Positions 60,030-64,000 of a stretch of DNA of 64,000 nt are shown piece after piece. Origin of the DNA: Lachnospiraceae bacterium (lineage in GTDB: Bacteria > Bacillota > Clostridia > Lachnospirales > Lachnospiraceae); assembly GCA_910575555.1 (NCBI GenBank), contig CAJTFX010000010.1, positions 95,060-159,059 on the forward strand, read 5' to 3'. Numbering within the stretch: position 1 is the stretch's first letter; each line of letters begins with the position of its first letter. Both the position numbers and the translations under genes were made by a program. The notes under the pieces are model-generated. The model searched no databases, had not been told where the DNA came from, and was given only the letters and a program-made list of their open reading frames with translations.

Positions 60030-61264
60030 TGAAGTTACCTAATGGCTTTGGCTCCGTCTACAAGCTGTCTGGCAACCGTAGAAAGCCTTACAGGGCGATT
60101 GTAACGGAACGATGGCAGATAGACACAGAAACAGGCAAGTGGAAGCAGAAACGCAAAACCATAGGCTATTATGAGAGCAAAAAAGAAGCCCTGCAAGCGT
60201 TGGCAGACTATAATAAATCTCCATATGATGTAGATGCTTCTAAGGTCACATTTCAAGAAGTATTTGAGCGTTGGAGTGAAGAACACTTCCCCACCGTATC
60301 AGAAAGCAATGCAAAAGGCTACCGGGCAGCTTATTTATTATGTGAACCTATCGCAAATAAACGCATGGTAGATGTGAAACTGGATGATTTACAGTATATT
60401 GCCGATACTTCCGGCAAGAATACGCCTACCCTACGCAAATACAAGGTTCTCATGGGATTGATGTTCAAATATGCGGTTATCCATGACATAATACCACCCG
60501 ACATGAACAAAACACAATATATAGATATAAAGAAAGCGGGAAACCCCAGCGCATACAACAGAGAGCCATTCAGCAAAGTGGAGATAGAAAAAGTTTGGAA
60601 ATGGAAAGATACGAACGGTTACTTTAACGTGATTTTAATGCTGATATATTCCGGCTGTAGAATATCTGAATTACTGGATTTAAAGAAAGAACACGTTAAT
60701 ATAAAAGAGCGTTGGTTTGATGTGACTGTTGCCAAAACAGAAGCAGGAATACGGAAAGTGCCAATTTCTGATAAAGTGCTACCGTTCTTTGAATACTGGT
60801 ACAATCTGAATGATTGCGAATATCTTTTAAGCACACCAGAGGGCAAACACTTTGAATACAGAAATTATTATGACAGCTACTGGAAACCGTTAATAGAACA
60901 GTTAGGAATAAGCCACCGCCCACATGATACAAGACATACTTGCATTTCGTTACTTGCCGAAGCAGGGGTTGATGATAGGCTTGTCAAAAAAATTGTAGGT
61001 CACAAATGGCAAGGGGTTTTCCCGGTCATTCTGACGTTCCTCCCCGTATCCCATCAGCCGGTCCACATTGGCTTTCGCGGTCAGCAGTTCCCGCATTTCC
61101 TCGCGGGATCGCCGGTACTCGGCATAGTCTTTTTTCTTTCCTTCCAACAGCTGGGCATACTCGGCCTGCAAGCTCTTGACAGTAGGCAGCTTCTTGATAC
61201 CCAAATCGTCAAATGCCTGCTTTGCCGCCTTGTGGATCAAAATCTCCGATTCATGTTCTGCTAA
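60029..61264 (+). pseudogene. Tyrosine integrase with its C-terminus replaced at about 61017
   Basis: Coupled to the repressor by TGATG. It has an N-terminal AP2-like DNA-binding segment (KPYRAIVTERWQIDTETGKW), the SAM-like core-binding domain, and catalytic Arg211 (YSGCRISELL), His299/Arg302 (HDTRH) and His325 (GHKWQG). After residue about 329 homology stops: the reading frame continues into DNA that is the antisense of a relaxase gene, so the catalytic Tyr (normally in a Y-T-H motif) is missing. The element can no longer excise with this enzyme. Confidence 0.85.
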
Positions 61265-62413
61265 AAATTTCTTGGAATACCCAGCCTTGCGATAGGCCGT
61301 ATAGACCTCGCGGGTTTTAACGTAATTGACGATGTGGGTCCGCAGTACGGCGATTTCCGCCATGCGGGTTTCCGCAGCCTTAATCTGGGCCGCCAGCTCA
61401 TTGTGACGGGCCGTAGCCGCTGCCGCTTTTTCCTCCAAAACTGCGTATTCCAGCAAACCATGCTCGGTGAGATAGTTCATTGTCTGCGCCATCTGTTTGA
61501 GATTAAATACCTTTGCCCAGCGCGCATAGCCAGCGCCTTTTCCGGCCTGCAATTTTGCCTGAATATCCACCAGAAGATTGACCTTCGGAGTGGGAGTTGA
61601 AACTGCGTCTTTTCTGCGGGGTGTATGCTGCTGTTCTCCGGCAAGGACCGCCCGTATTTCATCTTCACTGTACCCCTTGCCCAGCTTTCCATCCATGCGG
61701 GCAACATTCTTCCAGCCGGGGGCTTTGAGCCGGATTGCCTGTCCCCGGCGCGACACTTCACAGCCCATTTCCGCAAGCAGTTTTAACAGCCCGTCAAAGT
61801 CTGCCGGTTTCTGTTCCAATGCCTGGTCAATCATCATACGGAGCTGTTCCCGGTGGGAGGGCTTTGCCTGATCCCCCAGCCACTTGTTATAGCTTTTTCC
61901 ATGCGGTTTTGGGTCCTCTACAATGGAATAGCCGTTCTCAACGCAGATGGTATCGTTGAGCCGCCGGACCGCGCGGGTGCTGCCCCAAAAGTTTCGGAAT
62001 TTCCGGTCGCAGTTCACATTGACCGCGTTCCAGATGATGTGATTATGGATATGAGATTTGTCGATATGGGTGCAGACCACAAAAGCGTGATTGCCCTTGG
62101 TGAACCGTTTGGCAAACTCCACGCCCAGCCGGTTGGCTTCTTCCGAGGTGATCTCACCGGGGACAAAGGACTGCCGGACATGGTAGGCCAGCACATCGTC
62201 CGCGCCGCGTACCCGTCCAGTGGTGGAAATGTACTCCCGTTTTGCCAGCAGAAACTCGGTGTCGGCTACCCGGCTGTCACACGCAAAGCCGGTGACGAGC
62301 CTGCCGTTATCTGTCTTTTGTGGGTTAGATACATAGTCGATGATGTCACTGATTGCCTGACTTTCTGTGCGTCCTTTGCCAATGTGCAGCGGCATGATGC
62401 GTGTGGTTGCCAT
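61018..62413 (-). CDS. MOB-type relaxase, C-terminus cut at the junction
   Basis: About 465 residues from the ATG at 62413, behind GGAGGGAGGATTC. The nicking domain has TRIMPLHIGKG at the start and the metal site HAFVVCTHIDKSHIHNHIIW (H-x-D-x-x-H-x-H). Then come CEVSRRGQAIRLKAPG and a long helical tail (EKKAAAATARHNELAAQIKA-type). Homology ends near GYGEERQNDREN at about 61018; the frame goes on to 60950 through integrase DNA. It nicks oriT for transfer. No MobC-type gene is present in the window. Confidence 0.85.
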
Positions 62414-62471
62414 GATAGAATCCTCCCTCCATAACAAAACGGCCTGCATAACGCAGACCGCCTGTTTCTTT

Positions 62472-62693
62472 TTATTCACCATTTTTATATCGGATGACCG
62501 GAATTTGTTTGACCTTTTTTCCAATGGTCCGGCGTTCTAACGCAAAGACCATATCACTGGTACGCTCAAAAAATCCGATGTCCTTTTTCCAGCTTATCCC
62601 GCATTTACAATGCTGTAAGCCGATGAATTGCTGTTTCATTTTTCTGCCGCAGTCGGGGCAGACTTTATTACTGGTTCCCATCGTTTTTGTCAT
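62472..62693 (-). CDS. Small zinc-ribbon protein
   Basis: 73 residues. CPDCGRKMKQQFIGLQHCKC holds two Cys pairs (CxxC and CxC) of a zinc ribbon; the remainder is basic (RRTIGKKVKQIPVIRYK). It overlaps the end of the nuclease gene by 26 bases and is read in the same direction, between it and the relaxase gene. No family recognised. Confidence 0.65.
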   Translation of the reverse strand: MTKTMGTSNKVCPDCGRKMKQQFIGLQHCKCGISWKKDIGFFERTSDMVFALERRTIGKKVKQIPVIRYKNGE

Positions 62694-63708
62694 GCCATTT
62701 TTTCAGAACCGCCTCTACCTGTGCGACCAGCTGCTCCTTGTCTGGCATATAGAGGACATAGCGGGATGCAAAGATATTGTTGGATAAACCGCCCAGCGCA
62801 TATTCTGCCGCCACACCCTCCTTATCGGTACAGAGGATAATGCCGATAGGCGGATTGTCATCATGGTCATTGACTTCCGCCGCATAGTAGTTGAGGTACA
62901 TATTCAGCTGTCCGGCAGCCTCCGGCGTCAGTTTTTTTGTTTTCAATTCAATCAGCACATAGGCCCGCAGGATTTTGTTGTAGAAAACCATGTCCACATA
63001 GTAGTGGGTATTGTTTAAGGTGATCCGCTGCTGAGTTCCTACAAACATGAATCCCCGGCCAAGTTCCAGCAGGAATTTTTCAATCTGCATCACAAGCGCC
63101 CGTTCCAGATCACTTTCCAGGTAAGGCTTGTTTTCTGGAATCCCTAAAAACTCGAATACATAGGGATCGCGGATAATATCGGCTGGCTGTGCGATTTCAA
63201 TTCCCTTTTGTGCCAGCGAGAGAACCTTTTCTTTGTTGGCGTCGCCACTGGATAATAAGAGGCGTTCATACAAGGAGCTTTCAATCTGCCGTTTCATCTC
63301 CCGTACCGACCAGCCGGAATTGACAGCCTCTTTTTCATAAAAGCTGCGTTTGCTCTCATCGGAGATCGTCAAAAGCTCGCAGTAATGGGACCATGACAAT
63401 TTAACAGACGCTGTCTGTTGAATTGGGTAAGACTGATAAAACCGCCTCATAAATTGAATGTTGGAAACAGAAAAACCCTTGCCAAACTCCCTTGTCAGTT
63501 CTTTGGAAAGTTCTTTTAAGGTCTGCCTTCCATACTCTGCGCGAAGCTGGCTTTGCTGTTCATACTCCACGATAATCCGGCCAATGTTCCAATAGGTTAT
63601 AAGCAGCTCAGTATTGACCTGTTGAGCGATATTATTTCTTGCGTTTTCCAGTAATTTTCTGATTTCCAAAATCATCGGATTGTCCGGTGATAACTGATGA
63701 TTATCCAT
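62668..63708 (-). CDS. YhcG/DUF1016-type PD-(D/E)XK nuclease
   Basis: 346 residues. The N-terminal helical domain (NTELLITYWNIGRIIVEYEQQ; GFSVSNIQFMRRFYQSYP; LSWSHYCELLTI) is typical of DUF1016. The C-terminal PD-(D/E)XK nuclease has HYYVDMVFYNKILRAYVLIELKTKKLTPE (Asp, then E-L-K), then GQLNMYLNYYAAEVN and GIILCTDKE. It starts behind AGGAGTGTATAT. Members are common in mobile elements and are suspected defence or DNA-processing nucleases. Confidence 0.9.
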   Translation of the reverse strand: MDNHQLSPDNPMILEIRKLLENARNNIAQQVNTELLITYWNIGRIIVEYEQQSQLRAEYGRQTLKELSKELTREFGKGFSVSNIQFMRRFYQSYPIQQTASVKLSWSHYCELLTISDESKRSFYEKEAVNSGWSVREMKRQIESSLYERLLLSSGDANKEKVLSLAQKGIEIAQPADIIRDPYVFEFLGIPENKPYLESDLERALVMQIEKFLLELGRGFMFVGTQQRITLNNTHYYVDMVFYNKILRAYVLIELKTKKLTPEAAGQLNMYLNYYAAEVNDHDDNPPIGIILCTDKEGVAAEYALGGLSNNIFASRYVLYMPDKEQLVAQVEAVLKKWHDKNDGNQ

Positions 63709-63926
63709 ATATACACTCCTCTATGAAAAAGCCCGTCCGTTTGCGGGGGGGGGCTACACTTTGACCTCTATCAGTATATCCTATTTCATGCCGAAAGTAA
63801 ATCGTCAAAGCTATATGGCGTTTCCTTTTTCCCACTTCTCCAAACGGGATTGGCACAGTGCGGCAATTTCAGCTTGATCTTCTTTTTGGACCTATGTCAA
63901 TACTTTGGACAAAAAAAGTCGAAAGA
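63709..63926. other. Spacer with terminator-like hairpin and G9 tract, running into an IS end
   Basis: AAAAAGCCCGTCCGTTTGCGGG...GGGCT forms a hairpin; it includes a run of nine G at 63735-63743. The 63800-63890 stretch read on the minus strand gives short open frames with no start, which may be the end of a gene cut by the IS. The IS end is probably near 63885-63895 (GGACCTATGTCAATACTTTGGACA-like, terminal repeat not proven). Confidence 0.4.
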
Positions 63927-64000
63927 TTATGCTGCTTTTTTTAGTTCCTCATCCTCCTTTTGCTGTGGTGTCAAATAACCAATAGAACTATGTATCCGCT
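63927..64000 (-). mobile_element. 3' end of an IS3-family transposase gene, cut by the window edge
   Basis: The last 23 codons read RIHSSIGYLTPQQKEDEELK then KAA and a stop. The phrase R-I-H-S-S-I-G-Y-L-T-P is the C-terminal signature of IS3-family OrfB (DDE) transposases. Its main part lies beyond the window. Confidence 0.8.

Noticed and set aside
61334..62434. Forward-strand frames of 88-193 codons opposite the relaxase
   Set aside because: They mirror a well-conserved relaxase and have no homology or ribosome sites.
48258..64000. CRISPR array or att-site direct repeats in the accessory region
   Set aside because: No regularly spaced direct repeats and no convincing long identical repeat flanking the element were found by eye.

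Overview
The window looks like the chromosome of a Lachnospiraceae-type Clostridium (Firmicutes). The signs are SpoVG, the GlgC/GlgD pair, a transketolase split into two subunits, a DUF6465 protein with a Lys/Ala-rich tail, a DnaD plus DnaI/DnaC-type loader pair, Bce-like ABC/two-component genes and strong AGGAGG ribosome sites. No rRNA or tRNA gene was recognised. Gene and domain calls come from reading the translations; no database search was possible.

Layout. 1-803: 5' part of a secreted repeat protein. 1100-9150: core genes (spoVG, glgD, glgC, murC, a DnaD-like protein, a helicase loader, a PRPP-synthetase-like enzyme), with a dense group of DnaA-box-like nonamers between murC and the DnaD gene. 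9253-14515: Bce-like ABC exporter with its kinase and regulator, and a GNAT gene lodged inside on the other strand. 14629-18305: DUF6465 protein, an HPr-like protein without the active-site His, a CDF transporter and an NCS2 purine permease.

18392-36539 is the most interesting part, an 18 kb tellurite/Ter-type stress island. One leftward run encodes a trypsin-like protease fused to a YceG-like module, a rhomboid protease, a three-repeat YceG protein, TelA, three TerD proteins and a type IIB-like Ca2+ ATPase. Divergent from it is a CitE-like aldolase. Facing the aldolase is a tightly overlapping LacI regulator - MATE exporter - PRTase/TRSP - StiP/PELOTA operon. A HAD phosphatase and a ZmaR-like acetyltransferase lie at the far end. 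The PRTase, StiP, aldolase and HAD families form the predicted nucleoside-like biosynthetic module of Ter systems. The MATE exporter and LacI regulator inside that operon suggest that its product is exported and ligand-controlled. No TerC and no ATP-grasp gene is seen.

36900-48257: split transketolase and transaldolase, a stand-alone [FeFe]-hydrogenase-like protein, a MATE/MarR pair with palindromic operators, a secreted double-redoxin/FN3 protein, a Dam-type methylase with its restriction enzyme, and decayed genes (AAA-ATPase-like, HAM1). 48674-61017: an AT-rich, decaying prophage or integrative element with an Agr-like two-component pair, a sigma factor split by a frameshift, a serine recombinase, a type I toxin-antitoxin locus, small phage genes, a primase-helicase with an internal deletion, a repressor and an integrase missing its catalytic tyrosine. 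At about 61017 the integrase runs abruptly into the 3' end of a MOB relaxase from a second mobile element (61018-64000), which also carries a YhcG-type nuclease and the end of an IS3-family element.
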